44,939 nucleotides of DNA from Lachnospiraceae bacterium (GTDB lineage: Bacteria; Bacillota; Clostridia; Lachnospirales; Lachnospiraceae), in the NCBI GenBank assembly GCA_024680055.1, contig JAILCP010000091.1, positions 1-44,939 on the forward strand, written 5' to 3'. Positions 36,264-43,927 of the stretch are shown one piece after another. The position numbers were made by a program, and so were the translations under genes. Below the pieces are notes generated by a model, which saw only the letters and a program-made list of their open reading frames with translations, was not told where the DNA came from and searched no databases. Numbering within the stretch: position 1 is the stretch's first letter; each line of letters begins with the position of its first letter.

Positions 36264-36422
36264 ATGAGAGAGTTTTGGAGAAATAATGACGGAATTACCA
36301 CAGTGGAAATAATTTTAATCTTGGTGGTTTTAATTGCAATTGTATTGATCTTTAAGGAACAGATTACATCGCTGGTAGAGGATATTTTTGAGAGGATTAC
36401 GTCCTCTGCAGGAGAGGTATAA
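36264..36422 (+). CDS. Flp-like pilin (52 residues)
   Basis: Small gene filling exactly the space between TadC and the DUF5702 gene. The product begins MREFWRNNDG, then ITTVE and a hydrophobic stretch (about 16-30). This is a class III prepilin signal: Gly10 at -1 and Glu15 at +5 of the mature protein, followed by a charged amphipathic tail. By length and signal it is the best candidate for the major pilin of this Tad system. AAAGGAATG about 10 bases upstream; its TAA abuts the next ATG. Too short for standard ORF cutoffs, so easily missed. Confidence 0.85.
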   Translation: MREFWRNNDGITTVEIILILVVLIAIVLIFKEQITSLVEDIFERITSSAGEV

Positions 36423-37847
36423 ATGGGTAAAAAGAAACCGGGAGTAATATCGCTCTTTGGGGCCTGCACAATTATGCTGGTACTTTCCTTTATGTTTGCT
36501 CTTTTAGATGGGGGAAGGATTGTGGCAATGTCGAATCTTGCACAACCAACGGCAGATCTGGCGGTAAGTAATATTTTGGCGGGTTATCAAAAGGAGATGT
36601 ATGAAAGGTTCGGAATTCTTGGAATTGACCAGGAGTTTAGTAATATTGGCCGGTTAGGAAATCAAGTTGTAGATAGTATGGTGGAAGATGAGCTTGTTTA
36701 CGAAAAGGATCTGGCTAAGGAGAATCGGAAAAAAGCGGACATATTATTTGATTGTGTGGATTTACTCACATATGAAGATTTTACAATGAATGATGGAAAA
36801 TACCGTCTTTTGACAGATGGGGAAGGGGAGGTGTTTTTTAAAGAAGCTTCCCGGTACATGCTATGTGCCTTGCCAAAGGATACGGTAACTATGCTGATTG
36901 ATAATTACGATGAAGAAAAAGAAAATCAGGAAAAAAACGATGTGAAAAAAATAATAGCGTCTGCAAAATCAGCCCTTAGCCATGCTTCTGCCATATTGAA
37001 TCAGCAAAATAATAATAAAAACGGAGGGGGGAGTGAAATTCTTAGTGGAGAGATTATGAACTACGAGCAACAAAGAAGCACTCCCGTTTTATCCCTGGTA
37101 CTTGGAAATGAGCCGGTTTCCGATAAAAGTGTGGACAGACAGTATTGTCCCACCTGCCGGAATCTGCATCAGGGAACCATGCCGGTGAGTACGGTTTCTG
37201 TGCAGGAGAAAATCTTGGGAATCTGGTATGCAAGAAGAATGTTTCCAAATTATCTTACAAAAGAAACCAAGGAGCCCATTTCCTACCAGTTGGAATATTT
37301 GATCGGCGGGAAAAGGACGGACCGGGAAAATCTGGAAGTGGTGTTGGAAAAGCTTTTGGCCATTCGTGAAGCGGTTCAGTTTGCCAGACATTTGGCAGAT
37401 CAGAAGATTTATAACAGGGCAGGTGCAATTGCCACCATGTTGGTGGGGTTCACCGGAAATCCGGCCATTATAAAAGCGGTTCAGATGGGTATTTTGGTTG
37501 CCTGGTCCTTTGATGCAGCAGTTGATGATGTAAGAAAACTACTGGATGGAAAAAAGGTGGCACTTTATAAGGAAGATAGCAAACAGACCATTGGATATTT
37601 GGATTATCTTTCCTTTCTTTTGTACATTCAAAGTTGGAAACAGACCGGAATGAGATCTCTTGATGTTATGGAAAATATAATCAACTATAAATTGAAAAGG
37701 GGTGAGTTTCAGGCGGATAAAACCATAACGGAGTTTGAAGGAACGGTAACTATGAAAGAACCCTTTTTATTTGCAGGATTTATCACTCTTGGAGATTATA
37801 CATTTCCGGGAATAGAGAAAAAGGTAAAAGTGAAAGGACAATATTAA
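36423..37847 (+). CDS. DUF5702 protein, TadG-like Tad component
   Basis: 474 residues. The N-terminus (KKKPGVISLFGACTIMLVLSFMFALLDGGRI) is one membrane segment with the TadG/TadE-like arrangement, followed by a large extracytoplasmic part. A central low-complexity Asn-rich run (NQQNNNKNGGGS, about 194-205) and one CPTC pair are visible. DUF5702 genes occur in Firmicutes Tad clusters, probably as minor pilin or tip components; function unproven. AGGAGAGG precedes the ATG. Confidence 0.8.
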   Translation: MGKKKPGVISLFGACTIMLVLSFMFALLDGGRIVAMSNLAQPTADLAVSNILAGYQKEMYERFGILGIDQEFSNIGRLGNQVVDSMVEDELVYEKDLAKENRKKADILFDCVDLLTYEDFTMNDGKYRLLTDGEGEVFFKEASRYMLCALPKDTVTMLIDNYDEEKENQEKNDVKKIIASAKSALSHASAILNQQNNNKNGGGSEILSGEIMNYEQQRSTPVLSLVLGNEPVSDKSVDRQYCPTCRNLHQGTMPVSTVSVQEKILGIWYARRMFPNYLTKETKEPISYQLEYLIGGKRTDRENLEVVLEKLLAIREAVQFARHLADQKIYNRAGAIATMLVGFTGNPAIIKAVQMGILVAWSFDAAVDDVRKLLDGKKVALYKEDSKQTIGYLDYLSFLLYIQSWKQTGMRSLDVMENIINYKLKRGEFQADKTITEFEGTVTMKEPFLFAGFITLGDYTFPGIEKKVKVKGQY

Positions 37848-37852
37848 GTATC

Positions 37853-37956
37853 GGTCATGAGATTCATGTTTCCCGATAATCGCATGTTTTGTATAGGCCA
37901 AATAATCTCATTCACCTTCTGAAAATTAACTTCCGGGAAACATGAATCTCATGACC
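37853..37956. repeat. Perfect 23-bp inverted repeat around a 58-bp spacer
   Basis: The left arm (37853-37875) begins GGTCATGAGATTCATG and the right arm (37934-37956) is its exact complement. Each arm itself contains a smaller dyad CATGA-N3-TCATG. The spacer 37876-37933 has no open frame. No T run follows on either strand, so it is not a standard terminator. No target duplication flanks it. It occupies most of the otherwise tight gap between the DUF5702 and TadE-like genes. Confidence 0.97.
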
Positions 37957-37973
37957 AAAGAAAAGGAGAAGTA

Positions 37974-38681
37974 GTGAAAAAGGCAAGCATTACAGTTGAA
38001 GCGTCCATTGTGATGTGGTTATTGGCGTTGGTACTTGGAAGTGTGATGTTACTATTTCCCATGATTGAAAAACAATTGGTGAATCAACAACTTATGCTTG
38101 AAAGCTGCAGAGATGCAAAGAAAGTGTCGGCCATTGGTGAAGGAGGAACGGAAGCGTTTCTTCTTGGAGATTGCTATGCCCGGTGGGGATTAAGATCCGA
38201 CGGGGGCACGGTGCTCTATTTTACCAGAAAGGATAAAGAGGAGATTCAAGTGATATCCACTTTTTCCATGCCGTTTTTTATAAGGTCACTTTCGAAGATG
38301 AAATCTATGCAGTCCGTGCTCTTTCGGGAGTGGCACGGTTACCAGCGACTGGGAGAAGAGGAAGAATATGTTTATGTGACCAAAACAGGAGAAGTCTATC
38401 ACCGGACAAAGTCCTGTCGACATTTATTACTTTCCATTCGAAAGGTTTTGTTACCCGCGGTATCTTCCCTTCGAAATACAGATGGGGCAAAGTATTATCC
38501 CTGCGAAACCTGTATTCATGGGAGCGCTCCGGGAACCGTGTACATTACATCGGATGGAAATCGTTATCATAGCAGTAAAAACTGCAGAAATCTACTTCGT
38601 TATATTAGGAGAATTCCTTTAAGCGAAGCGAAAAAAAGCTATCGGCCGTGTAAGCATTGCGGTTTCGAGGAGGGGGATTAG
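37974..38681 (+). CDS. TadE-like pseudopilin with two C-terminal zinc-site repeats
   Basis: 235 residues. MKKASITVEASIVM is a class III prepilin-like signal (Glu9 at +5), followed by a membrane helix (about 12-30). After a beta-rich middle come two tandem repeats: Tyr142-His143, Cys148, Cys177, Cys180; and Tyr198-His199, Cys204, Cys226, Cys229. Each reads YH-x4-C then YxPCxxC, resembling Ada-type metal-binding modules. GTG start supported by AAAGGAG (37962-37968). I infer an extracytoplasmic minor pilin that binds zinc or is disulfide bonded. Confidence 0.8.
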   Translation: MKKASITVEASIVMWLLALVLGSVMLLFPMIEKQLVNQQLMLESCRDAKKVSAIGEGGTEAFLLGDCYARWGLRSDGGTVLYFTRKDKEEIQVISTFSMPFFIRSLSKMKSMQSVLFREWHGYQRLGEEEEYVYVTKTGEVYHRTKSCRHLLLSIRKVLLPAVSSLRNTDGAKYYPCETCIHGSAPGTVYITSDGNRYHSSKNCRNLLRYIRRIPLSEAKKSYRPCKHCGFEEGD

Positions 38682-38682
38682 T

Positions 38683-39132
38683 ATGGAAATGGAACAGTTG
38701 ATGCATTTTTTATTGTTCATTGTATTATGTATCGCTGCCATAGATGATCTATGCACCAGGCATGTGCACCTTGTGTATATTGTGGGATTCTTTTTTGGAG
38801 CCATAATGGAACAGATTCTGTTTCCGGTAATGGAATGGAAGGTTTTTGTGGCGGGAATATTATTTGGAGTGGCAATTTATGTACTAAGTTACATATGGAA
38901 AGGGGTACTTGGAAGCGGCGATGCCTGGATGATAGCCCTTTGTGGAGCATATCTTGGCATTACACAAACCATGGTACTTTTCTTTCGGGCAGTTCTTGTG
39001 GCAGCAGTGTGGGGGCTTGGCATTTTATGCAAGCACAACATTTTTGGCAAGTACAAAAAGAAAACGGTGGAATTGCCCTTTGTGCCTTTTATGCTGTGTT
39101 CCTATATTAGTCTGCTGGTTTTGGGAGGTTGA
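38683..39132 (+). CDS. Prepilin peptidase (A24 family, TadV/CpaA type)
   Basis: 149-residue membrane protease that processes class III prepilins of the Tad system. Both aspartate sites are visible: Asp21/Asp22 (AAIDDLCTRHVHL) and Asp80 in GSGD. Five to six membrane segments; no N-terminal methylase domain, as in TadV. The KTVELPFVPFML end is typical. It starts 1 base after the preceding stop region, so tightly coupled. Its natural substrates are the 52-residue pilin and the two TadE-like proteins here. Confidence 0.9.
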   Translation: MEMEQLMHFLLFIVLCIAAIDDLCTRHVHLVYIVGFFFGAIMEQILFPVMEWKVFVAGILFGVAIYVLSYIWKGVLGSGDAWMIALCGAYLGITQTMVLFFRAVLVAAVWGLGILCKHNIFGKYKKKTVELPFVPFMLCSYISLLVLGG

Positions 39133-39134
39133 GA

Positions 39135-39374
39135 GTGAAACGAAAGGGTACAATTACGGTGGAGGCATCTGTAATTATGGTGGTGATGTTGTTGGTTTTT
39201 GGAAATTTTATGAGCATGTCCATAAAGCTTTATAACGAGATAAAACAGTCTGCCACCTATATTATAGAGCCGCCTAAAATTGACGGGGGAATGATTTTAC
39301 GTATCAAACATTTGGGAGGAGAACTATATGAAAACTTTAAACTACAAGGTGAGTTACCAGAGGAAGTTGAATGA
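39135..39374 (+). CDS. Short TadE-like pseudopilin
   Basis: 79 residues from GTG 39135. KRKGTITVEASVIM is a class III signal (Gly5 at -1, Glu10 at +5) followed by a membrane helix and a short tail (KLYNEIKQSATYIIEPPK). GTG 39135 is preferred to TTG 39129 because GGGAGG ends right at the TTG but 6 bases before the GTG. Shorter than usual TadE proteins (over 120 residues); its last 47 bases overlap the FHA gene. Confidence 0.75.
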   Translation: MKRKGTITVEASVIMVVMLLVFGNFMSMSIKLYNEIKQSATYIIEPPKIDGGMILRIKHLGGELYENFKLQGELPEEVE

Positions 39375-40482
39375 AAGTTATGAGGTATGTACCTGTGATG
39401 GTGGAGAATTGATGGTACATGAACTTGAAATGATAAGGAGAAACAATTTAAAAGGTTTACTGCCGGTGGAGTTTATGCTGGCGGATGGTAAAGGACAGTT
39501 TTGGTTTGCCATAACGGGACTGCAATCTCTTTCCAATATGCAGCGCACGGGCAAGCTTAACGGAGAGATGATGAGGGTGTTGTTTGAATCACTATCAAAG
39601 ACCTTAAAGTCTTTGGAAGATTTTTTGCTGCGAGAGGAGTCTTTATACATTGACGATGTGTATTTTTCTGTGGACGGGAAACGCGCGTATTTTCGCTACA
39701 TGCCCATGGAAATGGGTGAGGTGACAAGTGCAAAAGAAAAATTGATGAACCTTTTGGATGATCTGATAAAAACCGCTGATTATAAAGATAATGTATATAT
39801 CACATACCTATTCTCCGCCTATGATACATTGCGCGGGGAAAATGCAGGTCTAAATGACGTGCTGAATATTTCCATGAATCGGGAAGAATTGCCGGAAGAA
39901 GTGTTCCCGGCGGAAAAAGAAGTCGTGGAGGAGAACGAAGAAAGTATAGATCAGAAATCGGAGCATGAGGAACTTTCGGATAAGGTGAAAGTGGCAGTGA
40001 AGGAGAGGTTAAAAAGTAAATTTTTGGATTGGCGTTGGGAAACTAAGAAAAGGGCGCGAAGTTATACAAAAACCACCACCACGGCCTGGGATGATGATGA
40101 GGTTTTTATCTCGCCAACAGCTCCAAAAGAGGAGCAAGAGCATAAAACCCAAATGTTACGGCAAACCGAAAGTGAGAGAAACATGGGAGTGCTGGAAAAT
40201 CTTGAGGGGAAAAAGGAACAGTTTGCGCTGGATAAGAAAAAACTGGTTTTGGGAAAGAGAAAGGAATTTGCAGACCTTGTGGTGGATGATCCTTCCGTAA
40301 GCAGAGTTCATGCGTTGATTGAAAGGGAAGAAGACGGATATTATCTGGAGGATTTAAACAGTCTGAACGGAACCTTTTTAAACGGAATGCCGTTAGAATT
40401 AAGAGAAAAGGTAAGATTAAAGGAAAGGGATGAAATTAAAATAGGACATAGCAGGTTGGTATTTCGTAGAGAGGCCTATTAA
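39328..40482 (+). CDS. DUF6382-type protein with C-terminal FHA domain
   Basis: 384 residues, soluble. Residues about 1-185 are a domain found in Firmicutes Tad clusters (DUF6382, from memory). A charged linker follows (about 190-300, with a basic KERLKSKFLDWRWETKKRAR patch). Residues about 300-382 are an FHA domain: LGKRKEFADLVVDD, SVSRVHALI, YYLEDLNSLNGTFLNG. The Ser-Arg-x-His and Asn-Gly residues that bind phosphothreonine are present; the first Arg of the usual GR is Lys in GKRK. Ribosome binding site GGAGGAG. Last gene of the Tad operon. Suggests control by a Ser/Thr kinase. Confidence 0.88.
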   Translation: MKTLNYKVSYQRKLNESYEVCTCDGGELMVHELEMIRRNNLKGLLPVEFMLADGKGQFWFAITGLQSLSNMQRTGKLNGEMMRVLFESLSKTLKSLEDFLLREESLYIDDVYFSVDGKRAYFRYMPMEMGEVTSAKEKLMNLLDDLIKTADYKDNVYITYLFSAYDTLRGENAGLNDVLNISMNREELPEEVFPAEKEVVEENEESIDQKSEHEELSDKVKVAVKERLKSKFLDWRWETKKRARSYTKTTTTAWDDDEVFISPTAPKEEQEHKTQMLRQTESERNMGVLENLEGKKEQFALDKKKLVLGKRKEFADLVVDDPSVSRVHALIEREEDGYYLEDLNSLNGTFLNGMPLELREKVRLKERDEIKIGHSRLVFRREAY

Positions 40483-40492
40483 CTGAATATTC

Positions 40493-40521
40493 TTGACTTT
40501 TGTTATGGGGAATTTTATAGT
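40493..40521 (+). promoter_or_regulatory. Sigma-A promoter of the rhomboid gene
   Basis: TTGACT (40493-40498), 17-base spacer, TATAGT (40516-40521). Start near 40528, which favours ATG 40557 over GTG 40539. Confidence 0.8.
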
Positions 40522-40556
40522 TAATGTAAAGAAAATCGGTGAGGTATGAGTGTAGA

Positions 40557-41198
40557 ATGCCAATTTACAAGGAATTGTTATATCGTCCGGACGGCAGGAG
40601 ACGAGCCCTTTTAAATACCATTGTGATAGCTTTAAATATTCTGGTGTTTTTGGTACTTGAAGTTTTGGGTGATACAACAGATGGACAGTTTATGTATCTT
40701 TGTGGTGCAAGCTATCCACCGGAGATTGTGGAGCAACAGCAATATTATCGATTGTTTTTATCCATGTTTATGCACTTTGGTGCGGCTCATTTAATGAATA
40801 ACATGCTAGTGCTGTTTTTCCTGGGGGATAATCTGGAAAGAGCAGTTGGAAAGATTCGATATTTACTCATATATTTAGGGTCCGGTTTTTGCGGAGGATT
40901 GGCTTCTTCCTATGTAATGTATGCTAAGAGAGAATATGCAGTAGGAGCAGGAGCTTCCGGTGCAATTTTTGGAGTGTTTGGGGCACTGTTTTTTCTTGTG
41001 CTCTATAATCGCGGCAGAATGGAGGATTTATCCACAAAGCGTCTTGGCATATTTATTCTTTTAACGCTTTATTCAGGGTTTACCTCTCCGGGGGTGGATA
41101 ATTATGCCCATGTGGGAGGTCTTATCAGTGGATTCCTGCTGGCACTTTTGATTGGAAGAAGGAAACGGAAAGGAAAGAATTCGCCATATGAAGATTAA
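40557..41198 (+). CDS. Rhomboid family intramembrane serine protease
   Basis: 213 residues from ATG 40557 (GTG 40539 would add 6 and lacks a ribosome binding site). Six membrane segments. Family motifs: HFGAAHLMNNM in segment 2, GAGASGAIFG with nucleophile Ser134, and NYAHVGG with catalytic His185. Cleaves membrane-protein substrates within or near the membrane; substrate unknown. The location directly after the Tad operon but with its own promoter leaves open whether it trims Tad components. Confidence 0.92.
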   Translation: MPIYKELLYRPDGRRRALLNTIVIALNILVFLVLEVLGDTTDGQFMYLCGASYPPEIVEQQQYYRLFLSMFMHFGAAHLMNNMLVLFFLGDNLERAVGKIRYLLIYLGSGFCGGLASSYVMYAKREYAVGAGASGAIFGVFGALFFLVLYNRGRMEDLSTKRLGIFILLTLYSGFTSPGVDNYAHVGGLISGFLLALLIGRRKRKGKNSPYED

Positions 41199-42192
41199 TA
41201 TTTATTATGGGGGCAGAGGATTACTAGACGATCCAACCATTTATGTAATAGGGAAAATGACAGAAGTTCTTGAAGAACTTCGTGTAAAAGTGCAGCGCTA
41301 CAATATTTACGAGCAGAAGAACAGCATTGCAACGCTACCACAGACCTTGAAAGATGCAGATGGTGTGATTTTTGCCACAACTGTGGAATGGCTTGGAATC
41401 GGTGGATATATGCACCAGTTCCTGGATGCCTGCTGGCTGTATGCAGATAAAGACAGAATTAAGGATTTGTATATGCAGCCGGTGGTTATGTCTACAACAT
41501 ACGGAGAGAAGGAGGCATATCTGAATCTTACAACTGCATGGGATACTTTGGGAGGTTTGCCTTGTAGTGGTTTAAGCGGATACGTGGAAGATCTTCTCTC
41601 GTTTCAGATGAATGAAGACTATGGTTTGATTATAGAAAAGAAAGCAGAGAATTTATATCGGACCATATCCCAGAACATTAAAAGTTTGCCGTGTTCCTCT
41701 CAGGCGGTTACCAGATCGGTGGCCAAGAGTGGACAACTGGAGCTTACACCTCAGGAAAGCGAACAATTGTCTAAATATGTATCCGATGACGAATATGTAA
41801 GAAAGCAAAAGGAAGATTTAGCGGAACTGGCAGATATGTTTAAGAACAAAATCGGTGAAAGCGTCCAGGACGAGGATACCGCTTATATAATTGATTTTGA
41901 GTCTCATTATGTTCCACAGGATGATTGCGATGGAACATTTTCCTTTATGATTGAGGGAAAGAAGAAGCCATTAACCATTCAAATTACAGATGGACAATTG
42001 GTATGCCATTACGGTCAGGAAGACCATGTGGATCATTATATAAAAATAGGTCAGGAAGCTTTGGAAGGAATTTTGGATGGACGAATGACTTTCCAGAAGG
42101 CATTTTTTACAGGAGAGCTTTCCAACAGAGGCGATTTTAACATGTTGAAAAACTTAGACCGAATGTTTATCTTCAGTGAGGATGAAAGATAG
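41188..42192 (+). CDS. Flavodoxin-like FMN oxidoreductase fused to an SCP2 domain
   Basis: 334 residues from ATG 41188 (AAAGGAAAG upstream; a longer frame from 41152 lies in the rhomboid gene). Residues about 1-165 show an NAD(P)H-dependent FMN reductase/flavodoxin fold (MKINIYYGGRG start; ADGVIFATTVEWLGIGGYMHQFLD; VVMSTTYGE). Residues about 245-334 match the sterol-carrier-protein-2 fold (FSFMIEGKKKPLTIQI, ILDGRMTFQKAFFTGELSNRGDF). The middle is helical. SCP2 binds lipids or hydrophobic ligands; the pairing suggests redox chemistry on a hydrophobic substrate, which is inference. Confidence 0.8.
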   Translation: MKINIYYGGRGLLDDPTIYVIGKMTEVLEELRVKVQRYNIYEQKNSIATLPQTLKDADGVIFATTVEWLGIGGYMHQFLDACWLYADKDRIKDLYMQPVVMSTTYGEKEAYLNLTTAWDTLGGLPCSGLSGYVEDLLSFQMNEDYGLIIEKKAENLYRTISQNIKSLPCSSQAVTRSVAKSGQLELTPQESEQLSKYVSDDEYVRKQKEDLAELADMFKNKIGESVQDEDTAYIIDFESHYVPQDDCDGTFSFMIEGKKKPLTIQITDGQLVCHYGQEDHVDHYIKIGQEALEGILDGRMTFQKAFFTGELSNRGDFNMLKNLDRMFIFSEDER

Positions 42193-42216
42193 AAGCATAC
42201 AAGGAGGACAGTTAAG

Positions 42217-42627
42217 ATGAAAGATGATTGTATTTTTTGCAAACTTGCAAACGGAATCATTCCAACCAAATCAATTTATGAGGATGAATTGTTTAATGTA
42301 ATTATGGATGCAGAACCGGCAACAAAGGGACATGTGCTAATTATTCCAAAGAAGCATTATGATTCCTTATTTGATTTGGGTGATGAGGAGGCAAAAGCGA
42401 TTATGCCATTGGCAAAGAAACTGGCAACAAAGATAAAAGCAGATTTGTCAGCGGATGGTTATAATCTTGTACAGAATAATGGAGAAATTGCAAATCAAAC
42501 GGTAAAACATTTCCATCTTCACTTGATTCCAAGATATGAGGGTGATTGCAATCAGGGTCAAATCAGTTGGAACCATGTAGAAATTACAGAAGAAGAAATG
42601 AACGAGGTTTATCAGATTATTAAATAA
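42217..42627 (+). CDS. HIT family nucleotide hydrolase
   Basis: 136-residue histidine-triad protein (Hint/HinT branch), hydrolysing adenosine phosphoramidates or related nucleotides. The catalytic HFHLHLIP is at 98-105, with the GHVLIIPKKH strand before it. CIFC at 5-8 is the zinc-site start seen in many bacterial members. CAAGGAGGA precedes the ATG. It follows the flavodoxin-SCP2 gene by 24 bases and ends before a terminator. Confidence 0.96.
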   Translation: MKDDCIFCKLANGIIPTKSIYEDELFNVIMDAEPATKGHVLIIPKKHYDSLFDLGDEEAKAIMPLAKKLATKIKADLSADGYNLVQNNGEIANQTVKHFHLHLIPRYEGDCNQGQISWNHVEITEEEMNEVYQIIK

Positions 42628-42633
42628 TAAGAG

Positions 42634-42664
42634 AGCTGTTTCGCAAAGGCGAAGCAGCTTTTTG
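42634..42664 (+). terminator. Terminator after the HIT gene
   Basis: AGCTGTTTCGC (42634-42644) pairs over 11 bases with GCGAAGCAGCT (42649-42659) around AAAG, followed by TTTTG. Confidence 0.93.
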
Positions 42665-42691
42665 CATCATTAGAGGAAAGCGTGTTATAAT
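42662..42691 (+). promoter_or_regulatory. Promoter of the DUF5711-cvpA pair
   Basis: TTGCAT (42662-42667), 18-base spacer, TATAAT (42686-42691) preceded by TGT. The -35 begins within the preceding terminator's T run. Confidence 0.7.
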
Positions 42692-42722
42692 GGTAAAACT
42701 ATGATGGAAAGAGGATCTATTC

Positions 42723-43919
42723 ATGAGTGAAATGAAAAAACGCGGATTTCAAGTATTGTCAGATGATGATATGGAAGAAGACGATGGTATAAAGAGAAAA
42801 AGAATTATCAAGATTACAATTGTAGTGGTAATTATTTTAACCCTTTTGATTATTGGAGTTTTAGCCTGGTTAAAATTTAAAACATACAAGTCCTATGCGG
42901 TAAAGGATGAAATAAAGACCGAAACAATTACAGAATCAGACTTTTTTGATTATGAAGGAAAATTACTAAAAGTAAGTAAAAACGGAGCCATATATACCGA
43001 CATGGACGGGGAATTAATGTGGAATCAGAGCTATGAAATGAACGCACCCATTGTGGATATATGTGAGGAATACGCTGTGGTTGGTTCAAAAAAAGGAAAT
43101 GAAATCTATATTTTTGACACCAATGGAAGTATCGGTCATATTGAAACATCGGGACAAATTCGCGCGGTGGAAGTTGCCAGACAGGGAACCGTTGCGGTAA
43201 TGACCCAAAGAAAAAATTCTTACTATGTAAATTTGTATGACAAAGAAGGAACCAAGCTGGTGCAGGGAGAAATGCATTTGGAAAACAGTGGATATCCCAT
43301 TGCCATGTCCCTATCCAATGATGGAATCAAGCTGATGATTTCTTTGGTTGACGTTAGCGCCGGACAGGCAAAAACAGTAATGAATTTTTATAACTTTGGT
43401 ACTGTAGGACAAAATGAAATCGATAACCTTGTAGCGTCTTACAAATATGAAGATGCCATTATTCCAAGGGTACAATTTATCGATGATACTCGTGCAGTTG
43501 CTTACGCTACAGATGGAATACTGTTTTACAAAGGTTCTCAAAAACCAAAAGAAGTGAAAAAGGTAAAAACAACCTCAGAAATCCGTTCCGTATTCTTTTG
43601 TAAAAAATTTGTGGGAATAACCTACAATACAGATGATAAGGATGAGAAAAAATCATATCATGAGATTGCCATATACGACCTTAAGGGAAAAGAGATTATG
43701 AAGGAACGATATGAGCAGGATTATGATCATGTGGATATTCTGGGAGAAGATGAAGTGGTTCTTACAAGAGGTGAGAATTGTAGAATCTATAGCCTGGATG
43801 GAACATTGAAATTTAAAGGAGCCATGGAACAACCAATCCTTAAAATGGAACAAACCAAAAAAGGAAACGAGTACATGGTACTTTTTGCAGACAAAATTCA
43901 AAGAATTAAGTTGAAATAG
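42723..43919 (+). CDS. DUF5711-type membrane-anchored beta-propeller protein
   Basis: 398 residues. A charged cytosolic start (about 1-28), one membrane segment (about 29-50), then an all-beta extracytoplasmic domain with repeated blades (GKLLKVSKNGAIYTDMDGELMW, GNEIYIFDTNG, YYVNLYDKEGTKL, CRIYSLDGTL). This is the DUF5711 pattern. No enzyme residues can be assigned; such propellers usually bind proteins or cell-wall ligands. GAAAGAGGA precedes the ATG. It is followed after 8 bases by the CvpA-like gene, so the two probably act together. Confidence 0.8.
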   Translation: MSEMKKRGFQVLSDDDMEEDDGIKRKRIIKITIVVVIILTLLIIGVLAWLKFKTYKSYAVKDEIKTETITESDFFDYEGKLLKVSKNGAIYTDMDGELMWNQSYEMNAPIVDICEEYAVVGSKKGNEIYIFDTNGSIGHIETSGQIRAVEVARQGTVAVMTQRKNSYYVNLYDKEGTKLVQGEMHLENSGYPIAMSLSNDGIKLMISLVDVSAGQAKTVMNFYNFGTVGQNEIDNLVASYKYEDAIIPRVQFIDDTRAVAYATDGILFYKGSQKPKEVKKVKTTSEIRSVFFCKKFVGITYNTDDKDEKKSYHEIAIYDLKGKEIMKERYEQDYDHVDILGEDEVVLTRGENCRIYSLDGTLKFKGAMEQPILKMEQTKKGNEYMVLFADKIQRIKLK

Positions 43920-43927
43920 AGGAAGAT

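Noticed and set aside
37876-37933. Invertible promoter claimed as fact
   Set aside because: I could not find a convincing sigma-A promoter in either orientation of the 58-bp spacer, and no recombinase gene is in the window; kept only as one hypothesis.
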